DNA of 11,645 bases from Spirochaetaceae bacterium (GCA_031278935.1 JAITJK010000040.1:1-11645); one strand, 5' to 3'; counted from the stretch's first letter, positions 1 to 6,462 are shown. Numbers and translations are program-made. Notes: generated from the sequence alone by a model not told the origin.

Positions 1-24
1 CCCGCCGGTAATCAAGATGATCAT
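1..24 (-). CDS. N-terminal start of a minus-strand gene, cut by the window edge
   Basis: Reading leftward from an ATG at 24-22, the eight codons in the window give MIILITGG. This is a short beta-strand followed by a glycine turn, the usual beginning of either a P-loop enzyme (adenosylcobinamide kinase CobU begins with a similar hydrophobic strand and TGG) or a Rossmann-fold epimerase/reductase. A purine-rich GGGGAAG lies 11 bases before the ATG (42-36) and could serve as a weak ribosome binding site. Eight residues cannot decide between the families, and the rest of the gene lies outside the window. Confidence 0.35.
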
Positions 25-69
25 GATGGTTGATTCTTCCCCATTCCCCACCCCCTGTCAACCACCTGC

Positions 70-117
70 CCTGGAGGCGTATTAGGGTGCGGTGCGCTTA
101 GGGATAGAGGCGTAGGG
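70..117. repeat. GC-rich intergenic repeat-like motifs
   Basis: This lies in the 150-base gap between the small gene ending at 175 and the edge gene. It contains GGAGGCGT (73-80) followed one base later by TTAGGGTGCG (82-91), then a looser second copy, TTAGGG (99-104) and AGGCGTAGGG (108-117). The same 8-mer and 10-mer occur side by side, in swapped order, on the minus strand at 9913-9894. A further CCTGGAGGCG is at 11614-11623, matching 70-79 here. The pattern suggests a small dispersed repeat family, but three short occurrences are thin support. I see no gene or terminator in the rest of this gap. Confidence 0.35.
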
Positions 118-174
118 CCCCTCGTTTATGCGAGACCTGCCCCGTTCTCTAGCCACTACGACCAGTCAGGGGTC

Positions 175-723
175 TTAAACCCGCTGGCGGGGGAGCCAGA
201 GGGGGGGGGCCATACGCCATTCAAAAGAATACCCCAGGCTGCCTGAGCCCAGAGGGCGGAAGAGCAGGTTGGCCACCATGGCGGCTCTAAAAAACCACTC
301 TGGACTTGGGGGAAGGCGCTCAGGTAAAGGCCCCTGTCGGGCCTTGTCCGGAAGCAGACTTCCGGCAAGAACAAGTCGGGGAAATCGGTATAGGACTCCA
401 GGCTGGGAGAGTACAGGACTCGGCAGATCTAGCCGGGGGCCGAGGATACATAGGCCCGCAGGACCAGCCGGAACGCATCCCAGACCTTGGACGGAGATTT
501 TTCCACCTCTTCCCTCTTGGAGGCTCAGTTCCCGTAAGCTCCTCCCCAGTTCTTTCAGCGCTTCCAAGGTGAAGGCGTGAGAAACCACCGCCAAAGGAGC
601 TACGGCGGGGAAAGAATAGGCGCCCACGAGACCTGCGGCAAAAAGTTCCCGCCGGTATTCTGCCAGTGCCTTGCCGCTGTCCCGGTGAGGGATGAGGACC
701 ACAAACCGCAGAAGCCCGGTCAT
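175..723 (-). CDS. Small protein of unknown function, possible degenerate 2H phosphoesterase fold
   Basis: This gene of 182 codons begins with an ATG that overlaps the glpK stop (ATGA, 720-723), so it is probably translated by coupling to glpK. I do not recognise it by name. Its layout resembles the 2H phosphoesterase (LigT-like) fold: an N-terminal strand FVVLIPHR (7-14), a first motif position reading APLAVV (42-47), a second near residue 115 reading PRLVLAG, and a C-terminal strand pair with aromatic and proline residues (about 150-180). In active 2H enzymes the two motif positions read H-x-T/S. Here both histidines and both hydroxyl residues are replaced (PLAV, PRLV), so phosphoesterase activity is unlikely if the fold guess is right. 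No signal peptide or membrane segment is evident. The fold assignment is inference by eye and could be wrong; the reading frame itself is well supported by the operon position. Confidence 0.7.
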   Translation of the reverse strand: MTGLLRFVVLIPHRDSGKALAEYRRELFAAGLVGAYSFPAVAPLAVVSHAFTLEALKELGRSLRELSLQEGRGGKISVQGLGCVPAGPAGLCILGPRLDLPSPVLSQPGVLYRFPRLVLAGSLLPDKARQGPLPERLPPSPEWFFRAAMVANLLFRPLGSGSLGYSFEWRMAPPLWLPRQRV

Positions 724-2207
724 GCCTGCGGGGAACTCCGCACCCGTTCTACCGCCTGCCGCCAGCCGGCAATCAGGGCTTCCCGGGTAGGCCTATCCAT
801 GCGAGGGGTAAAGGTGGCATCCTCCTTCCGCTGGGAGCGAACCTCTTCAGCGTCGCGCCAAAATCCCCGGGTGATCCCTGCAAGATAGGCCGCCCCCAAG
901 GCCGTGGTCTCCCGGACCACCGGACGGCGGATCACCGCGCCGGTAATATCCGCCTGGAAGCGCATGAGAAAATCATCCCCACTGGCCCCACCATCGACCT
1001 TAAGCACTCTCAAGGGAATCCCCGTATCTTTTTCCATAGCCTGCATCACCTCAAGACTCTGATAGGCAATGGCCTCTTCCGCAGCCCGGATAATATGGGC
1101 CCGGGTAGTACCTCGACTGATCCCCAGGATCGCCCCCCGGGCGTACATATCCCAATGGGGCGCCCCCAGTCCCGTAAAGGCCGGCACCAGGTATACTCCG
1201 CCGGTATTCGGCACTTGGCGAGCATACTCTCCCGCCTGTTCACTGAGGCTGATAAGCCCAAGCTCATCTCGAAGCCACTTAATTACCGCTCCACCTACAA
1301 AAACGCTACCCTCCAGGGCGTACTGAAGTTGGTCATCAAGCCCTGCTGCGAGGGTGGTCAAGAGCCCGTTTTGACTTGCCACAGCCCGATTCCCCGTATG
1401 CATCAGGAGGAAACACCCGGTTCCGTAGGTGTTTTTTACCTCCCCTGGGGTAAAGCAGCATTGACCAAACAGGGCGGCCTGCTGATCCCCCGCATTCCCC
1501 GCCAGGGGTAGGGCTGCCCCCGGGAGGCGCGCCATACCGAAGAAGCTGCCCGAAGGCTTAACCTCCGGCAGCATGGCCTGGGGTATATCCAAGGCGGCAA
1601 GCAGCTCCGCGTCCCATTGGCGGGTATGAATGTTGTAGAGCATAGTCCGACTGGCATTGGTGTAGTCCGTGGCATGGACCTCCCCGCCACTCAGGTTCCA
1701 GATGAGCCAGGTATCTACGGTCCCAAAAAGAATCTCCCCCCGGCGCGCCCGGGCCCGGCTTCCTTCCAGGTGATCCAAGAGCCAAGCGATCTTGGTCCCA
1801 GAAAAATAGGCGTCCGGCACCAGGCCGGTGGTTTTGCGGATGGGATCTCCCAAACCGTCCCGGATAAGCCTATCCACCAAGGGCGCGGTACGCCGGCACT
1901 GCCAGAGAATGGCATTATACAGTGGGCGTCCGGTCTGTCTATCCCAGAGGATCGTGGTTTCCCGCTGATTCGCCAGGCCAATCGCCGTAATCTCATTGAG
2001 GGAAACCCGTTGTTTTTTAAGGAGTTCCATCATCACCGTATATTGGGACTCATAGATTTCCATGGGATCCTGCTCCACCCAGCCCTCCTGGGGGTACCGG
2101 GTGGAAACTTCCTTCTGTGCTATCCCCAGTACGTGTTGTTCTTGGTTGAACAATAGGGCCCTGGAACTGGCGGTCCCCTGATCCAGGGCTAACACATAAG
2201 CGCCCAT
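720..2207 (-). CDS. glpK: Glycerol kinase
   Basis: This enzyme phosphorylates glycerol with ATP to sn-glycerol 3-phosphate in the cytoplasm, feeding lipid synthesis and glycolysis. At 495 residues it is full length for the FGGY kinase family. Visible marks are the N-terminal phosphate-binding DQGTASSR (9-16), the substrate-binding RE pair (82-83), WQCRRT (102-107), the catalytic GDQQAALFGQ (240-249, Asp241 being the likely base), PAFTGLGAPHWD (342-353) and a DGGAS nucleotide-binding loop (405-409). The start ATG has a strong GGAGG just upstream (about 2214-2218), 21 bases past the miaA stop. No histidine occurs between 221 and 240, the stretch where some Gram-positive glycerol kinases carry the histidine phosphorylated by HPr, so direct PTS control looks unlikely. 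No glpF or glpD is next to it. Identity is secure. Confidence 0.97.
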   Translation of the reverse strand: MGAYVLALDQGTASSRALLFNQEQHVLGIAQKEVSTRYPQEGWVEQDPMEIYESQYTVMMELLKKQRVSLNEITAIGLANQRETTILWDRQTGRPLYNAILWQCRRTAPLVDRLIRDGLGDPIRKTTGLVPDAYFSGTKIAWLLDHLEGSRARARRGEILFGTVDTWLIWNLSGGEVHATDYTNASRTMLYNIHTRQWDAELLAALDIPQAMLPEVKPSGSFFGMARLPGAALPLAGNAGDQQAALFGQCCFTPGEVKNTYGTGCFLLMHTGNRAVASQNGLLTTLAAGLDDQLQYALEGSVFVGGAVIKWLRDELGLISLSEQAGEYARQVPNTGGVYLVPAFTGLGAPHWDMYARGAILGISRGTTRAHIIRAAEEAIAYQSLEVMQAMEKDTGIPLRVLKVDGGASGDDFLMRFQADITGAVIRRPVVRETTALGAAYLAGITRGFWRDAEEVRSQRKEDATFTPRMDRPTREALIAGWRQAVERVRSSPQA

Positions 2208-2228
2208 CTTTCCCTCCTCATGCCTACC

Positions 2229-3206
2229 CTACCCGCCGTGGAGGCATAGGAGGGCTAGGTGCTCCTGGATGCGCGGTAGGGAATCCGCTGAGGCGGATAC
2301 CCAGGTAAGACCAGGAATCGACGCGCCATAGGAGCACTGGCGTTTAGCGTAGCGCCGGCTGTTCCGGGCTACGAGGGTTTCTACTCCCCGGAGGTCTTGG
2401 GACAGCCTAAATACCCCCGGTTCGGGCTCCACAAAGAATTCCCGATACCCAATAGCCCGCAAACCTGGGTCCTTCGGGCTGTAGCCCGCCTCCACAAGCC
2501 GCCGTACCTCCTCAGGAAGACCGGATCGGAACATCTGGGCGCATCGTTCATCAATGCGGCGGTACAGGTCCTCCCGGTCCCGTTCAAGCCCCAGAATGAG
2601 AAACTGGTAACGAGGCCGGCCAAGATCTGCCTGGGTAACGGCAAAATCGCTCAAAGGACGACCTGAGGAGCGCAACACTTCCAAGGCCCGCAGGAGCCGG
2701 TATTCATCGTTGGGATGAATCCGCGCGGCGCTTTCCCGGTCTCCGGCGGCTAAGGCTTCCCACAAGGCCGCTTTACCCCGGCGCCGTAGTTCTTCCCTAA
2801 GTTCCCGGCGAATATTTTCGTCTGAGGGAGGCGCTTCAGGAAGACCCAGGATAAAATGCTTCAGGTAAAACCCGGTGCCCCCCGAAACTATGGGCAGTTT
2901 TCCCCGCCGGACAATGTCCAGACAACAGGCGTCGGCCAAGTGGACAAACGCACCAACAGTAAACCTCTCGTTAGGATACCGGATGTCTATGAGATGATGC
3001 GGAAGTGCCGCCTGTAATGCCGCAGAAGGTTTGGCGGTACCAATATCCATACCTCGGTATACTTGCATGGAATCTGCAGACACGACCTCCACTTCCCCGC
3101 TTGCCCCCGTCGCGGCCCACAGGGCTTCCAGAATCGCGGTTTTACCCGAAGCCGTAGGGCCAAAGAGGATGCATACCGGTATAATGGCTTGCCCGTCTTC
3201 TGCCAT
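2229..3206 (-). CDS. miaA: tRNA dimethylallyltransferase MiaA
   Basis: MiaA transfers a dimethylallyl group to N6 of adenosine 37 in tRNAs that read codons beginning with U, the first step towards ms2i6A. The 325-residue length fits the family (about 300-320). Motifs include the P-loop GPTASGKT (16-23), the substrate-binding DSMQVYRGMDIGTAKP (45-60), HHLID (70-74), GGTGFYLK (109-116) and the C-terminal RNSRRYAKRQ (281-290). The residues after RQ read CSYG rather than the usual TWFR, a mild deviation. The gene starts 6 bases after the rpoZ-like stop with no strong Shine-Dalgarno of its own, so translational coupling to the upstream gene is likely. Pairing with an omega-like subunit gene fits a housekeeping operon. 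Identity is secure. Confidence 0.96.
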   Translation of the reverse strand: MAEDGQAIIPVCILFGPTASGKTAILEALWAATGASGEVEVVSADSMQVYRGMDIGTAKPSAALQAALPHHLIDIRYPNERFTVGAFVHLADACCLDIVRRGKLPIVSGGTGFYLKHFILGLPEAPPSDENIRRELREELRRRGKAALWEALAAGDRESAARIHPNDEYRLLRALEVLRSSGRPLSDFAVTQADLGRPRYQFLILGLERDREDLYRRIDERCAQMFRSGLPEEVRRLVEAGYSPKDPGLRAIGYREFFVEPEPGVFRLSQDLRGVETLVARNSRRYAKRQCSYGASIPGLTWVSASADSLPRIQEHLALLCLHGG

Positions 3207-3212
3207 GCCCAG

Positions 3213-3404
3213 CTATTCTTCGATGCGGAATTCGATTTGATTGGTAAATAACTGCTGAGCCGCCAGGGAAACGACTTTGCCGTCGTGGCTTTCAATCTCA
3301 GGGTCCTTCAGCATCGAAAGCTGATAGGAACGGCGAGCTGCTGCGGCGGTGATTTCATACATGTTGTTATCGTATTCGATGAGTTCTTCAATAGGAAATA
3401 TCAT
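3213..3404 (-). CDS. rpoZ: DNA-directed RNA polymerase omega-like subunit
   Basis: A 63-residue protein starting MIFPIEELIEYDNNMYEI and containing the omega-type helix with ITAAAARRSYQLS, equivalent to the family's 'YEL..aAa.RA..L' segment. Omega binds the beta-prime C-terminus and helps assemble RNA polymerase. The protein is shorter than E. coli RpoZ (91 residues), as I recall for spirochaetes. Start choice: the frame stays open to a GTG at 3449, but that codon lies upstream of a well-formed promoter (3413-3441) whose -10 box is only 8 bases from this ATG, so the ATG at 3404 is preferred. It has no Shine-Dalgarno, consistent with a leaderless or near-leaderless message. It heads the operon with miaA and glpK. 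The omega assignment rests on the short helix motif and the miaA context. Confidence 0.8.
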   Translation of the reverse strand: MIFPIEELIEYDNNMYEITAAAARRSYQLSMLKDPEIESHDGKVVSLAAQQLFTNQIEFRIEE

Positions 3405-3412
3405 AGGGTAGG

Positions 3413-3441
3413 AGTATACCCCGGGGTGAAAATTCTGTAAA
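3413..3441 (-). promoter_or_regulatory. Sigma-70-type promoter of the rpoZ-miaA-glpK operon
   Basis: On the minus strand TTTACA (3441-3436) is followed by exactly 17 bases and then TATACT (3418-3413). Transcription would start around 3404-3407, at or within about three bases of the rpoZ-like ATG (3404). That predicts a leaderless or nearly leaderless transcript and explains the missing ribosome binding site. Confidence 0.65.
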
Positions 3442-3507
3442 GAGGCCACGGAATTGGACCCAAGGTAAGGTCATTCTTCCCCCCTATACCTCCCTGTCAG
3501 ATGGGTA

Positions 3508-3536
3508 TTGACGATTTATGGGGGCTTTAGTATATT
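3508..3536 (+). promoter_or_regulatory. Sigma-70-type promoter of ahpC
   Basis: TTGACG (3508-3513), 17 bases, then TATATT (3531-3536) make a near-consensus promoter. The predicted start is about 3543, giving a leader of about 54 bases before the ahpC ATG. A second -10-like TATTAT (3538-3543) overlaps downstream. It is divergent from the rpoZ promoter, with about 66 bases between the two -35 boxes. Confidence 0.75.
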
Positions 3537-3543
3537 GTATTAT

Positions 3544-3561
3544 AGTTAGCTGAAGCTAACT
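3544..3561 (+). promoter_or_regulatory. Inverted repeat at the ahpC transcript start (operator or 5' hairpin)
   Basis: AGTTAGC (3544-3550), a TGAA loop, then GCTAACT (3555-3561): a perfect 7-bp inverted repeat starting at the predicted +1. As RNA it would form a hairpin at the 5' end, which can protect a message. As DNA it could be a repressor operator. I see no clear PerR or OxyR consensus in it. A purine-rich AAGAAGGA ribosome binding site follows at about 3582-3589, 7 bases before the ATG. Confidence 0.55.
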
Positions 3562-3596
3562 GCATATTTTGTAGGTGTTTTAAGAAGGAAAAATCT

Positions 3597-4160
3597 ATGT
3601 CTATGATTCAACAAGAAGTGGCGGACTTTTCAGTGGAGGCCTTTCATAATAAGGTCTTTAAAACCGTAACTAAGGCGGATATCCTGGGCTCGTGGAGCGT
3701 CTTTTTCTTTTACCCGGCGGACTTTACCTTTGTGTGTCCTACGGAGTTAGAAGACTTGGCTAACAAATACGATGATTTCAAGACCTTGGGTTGTGAAATC
3801 TATTCGGTTTCCTGCGATACCCACTTTGTCCATAAGGCATGGCATGACGTGTCTAAGACTATCCAGAAAATCCGCTATCCCATGCTGGCGGATCCGACGG
3901 GAACCCTAGCCCGGTTTTTTGGGGTTATGATAGAAGACCAGGGAGTGGCGGAACGAGGGGATTTCATCATCAACCCGGAGGGTAAAATCGTGGCTTATGA
4001 GGTACTCGCGGGCAATGTGGGCCGTAATGCTGATGAGATTTTTCGTCGGGTCCAGGCCTGCCAGTTTGTGGCGGCCCACGGCGATCAGGTCTGCCCGGCA
4101 AAATGGAAGCCCGGCACCGAAACTCTAAAGCCTGCGCTTAACCTGGTAGGACTTCTGTAG
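3597..4160 (+). CDS. ahpC: Peroxiredoxin AhpC (typical 2-Cys)
   Basis: This 187-residue cytoplasmic enzyme reduces hydrogen peroxide, organic peroxides and peroxynitrite. It shows the AhpC/Prx1 signature: PADFTFVCPTE (40-50) with the peroxidatic Cys47, supporting Thr44 and Arg120 in the ERGDFIINP stretch (119-127), and the resolving Cys166 in VCPAKW (165-170) in the partner subunit. Length is normal for the AhpC type, and the C-terminus LKPALNLVGLL matches the family's conserved tail closely. The ATG follows a good AAGAAGGA ribosome binding site. It is expressed from its own strong promoter and followed after 32 bases by the AhpF-like flavoprotein, its probable reductant. In an anaerobe or oxygen-tolerant fermenter this pair is the main peroxide scavenger. 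Confidence 0.97.
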   Translation: MSMIQQEVADFSVEAFHNKVFKTVTKADILGSWSVFFFYPADFTFVCPTELEDLANKYDDFKTLGCEIYSVSCDTHFVHKAWHDVSKTIQKIRYPMLADPTGTLARFFGVMIEDQGVAERGDFIINPEGKIVAYEVLAGNVGRNADEIFRRVQACQFVAAHGDQVCPAKWKPGTETLKPALNLVGLL

Positions 4161-4192
4161 GGAGTGCTCTTTTGGCAAGTGGGAGGGGAACT

Positions 4193-5875
4193 ATGAAACT
4201 AGAACAAGAAGACCTGTACGATGTTATCGTTATAGGCGGAGGACCTGCGGGATTGACTGCGGCCTTGTATCTCGCCCGGGCCCGGTACCGGGTGTTGGTG
4301 GTGGAAAAAGAGCGCTTGGGCGGCCAGATTACCCTTACTGCGGAGGTCCTTAATTATCCCGGGGTGGAACGGACCAGCGGCAGTGCCTTAGGGGAGTCCA
4401 TGAGCCGGCAAGCCCGAAACTTCGGTGCGGAAGTGCTGCTGGCCGAGGCGGAACGCCTGGACCTTAGGGATATGATTAAGACGGTTACCACCTCCCGTGG
4501 GGTTTTTCGGGCCTTTGGGGTGCTCCTTGCAACGGGTGCACAGCCGCGGCGGATCGGTTTTGAGGGCGAGGAGGCATTTAAAGGCCGAGGGGTAGCCTAC
4601 TGCGCTACCTGTGACGGTGAATTCTTTACTGGCGGGGAGCTTATTGTGGTGGGCGGTGGCTTTGCCGCAGCGGAAGAAAGTCTTTTTCTCACCCGGTATG
4701 CCCGGCATATAACGGTGCTTATCCGCAACGCCGATTTTTCCTGCCCCTCATCCATAGCCGAGGCGACCCGGGCCCATGAAAAGATCACCGTGCTTGCCCA
4801 CAGCGAACTGGAAGCCGTGGGAGGAGGGAAGACCCTGGAGTACGCTCGCTGGCGCAACACTCAGACCGGGGAACGCACCGAGTTTCGTCCCCAGGTGGGG
4901 AGTCCCTTGGGAGTGTTTGTGTTCGCGGGCTATGAACCGGCGACCACTTTGGTTCGGGATTTAGGTATCCTGAACGATCAAGGCTACGTCATTACCGACG
5001 AGAACCAGCAAACCGCCGTCTCCGGCCTCTATGCCGCCGGGGATGGGTGCGTCAAACCGCTCCGTCAGGTGGTTACCGCCGTGGGGGACGGAGCAAAAGC
5101 TGCGGTGGCCTTGGAAAAATATGCTCAAACCTTGCGGGAACAGTTGGGGCTGAGGCCGGTTCCACCGGTCAGCCGGCTTCCCCGGAAAGGGGAAGCAGAG
5201 GATGAGGGTAACATCGGAGAGAAGACCCCTACGGGGACAGAGCGCTTTCTTACACCAGAAATGCGGCGGGAGCTTACTGGAGTATTTGAAAGAATGGCCC
5301 GGCCCCTGGTATTACATCTGGCCCTGGACGAGCGAGGGGTATCCGGGGAACTGAAGCGTTTCATGGAGGAACTGTCCGCCTTGACGGATAAGCTGAGTCT
5401 CCGCCTAGTTCCTCCGGCAGCATCGGAAACCGAGGCGCCTTGGAGCCACCGGCATCTTCCTGCGGTGGGAATATACCTAGAGGACGGCGCCTATCGAGGT
5501 ATGGCCTTCCATGGTGTTCCCAGTGGCCATGAGTTTAACGCCTTTGTTATCGCGTTATACAACGCCGCAGGCCCGGGACAGGCCCTAGAGACGGACCTCC
5601 AATCCCAGATTCAGCGCATTACCAAGCCGGTTTCCCTTAAGGTTTTCGTTTCCCTCACCTGTACCCTCTGCCCCGATATGGTCATGGCGGCCCAGCGTAT
5701 AGCCGCAGAAAACCCCTGTATCACGGCGGAGGTGTATGACCTGGCCCATTTTCTCTCGCTTCGGGAACAGTACCAGGTGATGAGTGTGCCCTGTCTACTT
5801 ATCAATGAGCGGACGGTACATTTTGGGAAGAAATCTATACGGGAACTTTTGAGCTTACTCTCCGAAAGCGCGTGA
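4193..5875 (+). CDS. AhpF-like flavoprotein: thioredoxin reductase domain followed by an AhpF N-terminal-type domain
   Basis: The likely role is to carry electrons from NAD(P)H through FAD and a redox-active disulfide to AhpC. Numbering from the ATG at 4193 (560 residues): FAD-binding GGGPAG (15-20), NAD-binding VVGGGFAAAEES (152-163), redox disulfide CATC (137-140) and the C-terminal FAD motif with YAAGDG make a complete thioredoxin reductase unit to about 320. A charged linker follows, then two thioredoxin folds: one without cysteines, containing GVPSGHEFNAFVIAL as in the AhpF N-terminal domain, and one with CTLC (490-493). This is the reverse of E. coli AhpF, where that module comes first. 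The HRRxxFR motif used by thioredoxin reductases to hold the NADPH phosphate reads IRNADFSC, so NADH is more likely. The frame opens at a TTG at 4172, but GGGAGGGG just before 4193 favours that ATG. Function as AhpC reductase is inferred from position. Confidence 0.93.
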   Translation: MKLEQEDLYDVIVIGGGPAGLTAALYLARARYRVLVVEKERLGGQITLTAEVLNYPGVERTSGSALGESMSRQARNFGAEVLLAEAERLDLRDMIKTVTTSRGVFRAFGVLLATGAQPRRIGFEGEEAFKGRGVAYCATCDGEFFTGGELIVVGGGFAAAEESLFLTRYARHITVLIRNADFSCPSSIAEATRAHEKITVLAHSELEAVGGGKTLEYARWRNTQTGERTEFRPQVGSPLGVFVFAGYEPATTLVRDLGILNDQGYVITDENQQTAVSGLYAAGDGCVKPLRQVVTAVGDGAKAAVALEKYAQTLREQLGLRPVPPVSRLPRKGEAEDEGNIGEKTPTGTERFLTPEMRRELTGVFERMARPLVLHLALDERGVSGELKRFMEELSALTDKLSLRLVPPAASETEAPWSHRHLPAVGIYLEDGAYRGMAFHGVPSGHEFNAFVIALYNAAGPGQALETDLQSQIQRITKPVSLKVFVSLTCTLCPDMVMAAQRIAAENPCITAEVYDLAHFLSLREQYQVMSVPCLLINERTVHFGKKSIRELLSLLSESA

Positions 5876-6396
5876 CGGCGGGTATGGAGAGAACCTCGTG
5901 GGGCAGTAAAGCAAAACCGCTTCTTCGACCCGTAGTATATGCTATGAGATCCTTGCGTTTACTTAAACAGGGGGTGTGGTATGCAATTCACACCCGTATC
6001 AATAACCGGGAACCCCTGTTTCGGCACGGTAAGGCCTTGTCGATGTTTGTCAAGGTCTTTCAGGAGACGAAGAAACGGTTTGTGTTCCAAATTCGAGGAC
6101 TACAGCTTGTGGATGATGGACTTAGCTTCTATATCAAGCCTACAGAGGCTAGGGAACTTCCGGTTATCATGAAATGGCTGAAGCAAGTGTTCGCTCAACG
6201 GTACAACCATAGTCAAGGTAGGGAAGGGCATATCTGGGGAGACCGGTACAAGTCCCAGATAATTGACGGGGAGCCGCCTAAGGCGGAGCTTGGGGAGGTT
6301 TCGGGCATTAGGGTCAGACCCTCTCACGGAGAACCGTCGCCTCAGCCCTTTTCCCTACCCTTATTTCTCCTTCCCCGCGTCCCAGCGCCGGGCTAA
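5872..6396 (+). CDS. RAYT / IS200-like transposase relative lacking the HUH motif
   Basis: The middle of this protein matches the Y1 transposase layout of REP-associated tyrosine transposases: RLLKQGVWYAIHTRINNREP (29-48), a helix, then a strand region, and a C-terminal block with GREGHIWGDRYKS (116-128) equivalent to the family's 'GR.GH.wqgRyKS'. Where active members have MPNHxHLL, this one reads LVDDGLSFY (79-87), so both metal-binding histidines are gone and it is probably not a working nuclease. After GEPP (133-136) comes a proline-rich tail (about 150-174) unlike the usual RYIHxNP ending. The start is uncertain: the GTG at 5872 overlaps the preceding stop (GTGA), an ATG lies at 5884, and the homologous part begins at an ATG at 5944. 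No flanking left or right ends of an insertion sequence are seen, so it looks like a resident, perhaps domesticated, gene carried on the ahpC transcript. Confidence 0.75.
   Translation: MTAGMERTSWGSKAKPLLRPVVYAMRSLRLLKQGVWYAIHTRINNREPLFRHGKALSMFVKVFQETKKRFVFQIRGLQLVDDGLSFYIKPTEARELPVIMKWLKQVFAQRYNHSQGREGHIWGDRYKSQIIDGEPPKAELGEVSGIRVRPSHGEPSPQPFSLPLFLLPRVPAPG
6273..6285. repeat. Short palindrome in the tail of the RAYT-like gene
   Basis: CCGCC (6273-6277), TAA, GGCGG (6281-6285), preceded by GGGGAG and followed by AGCTTGGGG. It lies where the conserved transposase domain stops and the proline-rich tail begins. REP elements are palindromes with a GTAG or GGAG foot, so the resemblance is noted, but five base pairs is weak. 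Confidence 0.3.
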
Positions 6397-6414
6397 GGGG
6401 CTTAAACCGCCCAC

Positions 6415-6457
6415 TTTGGGGTATCCGGCATCTGCTACAGACGCCAGATACCCCAAA
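6415..6457. repeat. Strong imperfect palindrome between convergent genes
   Basis: TTTGGGGTATC (6415-6425) pairs with GATACCCCAAA (6447-6457): 11 base pairs, then one mismatch and three more pairs (GGC 6427-6429 with GCC 6443-6445). It lies between the RAYT-like stop (6396) and the ptsI stop (6463). It may act as a shared terminator or RNA-end hairpin, but no U-run follows it on either strand, so a canonical intrinsic terminator is not shown. Confidence 0.55.
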
Positions 6458-6462
6458 AAGGC

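Noticed and set aside
121..180. Fragments resembling a cobalamin riboswitch B12 box on the plus strand (GAGACCTGCC at 132-141, CCACT and AGTCAGG at 153-170)
   Set aside because: The pieces are in the wrong order for the riboswitch, and the possible cobU-like gene is on the other strand. No conserved core is seen.
1617..2156. Open frame of 179 codons on the plus strand inside glpK
   Set aside because: It is fully antisense to a clear glycerol kinase gene, with no recognisable motifs or ribosome binding site.
3405..3449. Upstream GTG start for the rpoZ-like gene
   Set aside because: It would place the start codon upstream of the promoter's -10 box, and the added residues do not look like omega.
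4172..4192. TTG start adding seven residues to the AhpF-like protein
   Set aside because: The GGGAGGGG ribosome binding site lies within that extension at a good distance from the ATG at 4193.
5872..6396. A complete insertion sequence around the transposase-like gene
   Set aside because: No terminal ends or target duplications are visible, the catalytic motif is missing, and the gene overlaps the preceding gene by four bases.
6415..6457. Calling the palindrome a standard intrinsic terminator
   Set aside because: No run of T follows the stem on either strand; the A-run on its right is on the wrong side for minus-strand transcripts.
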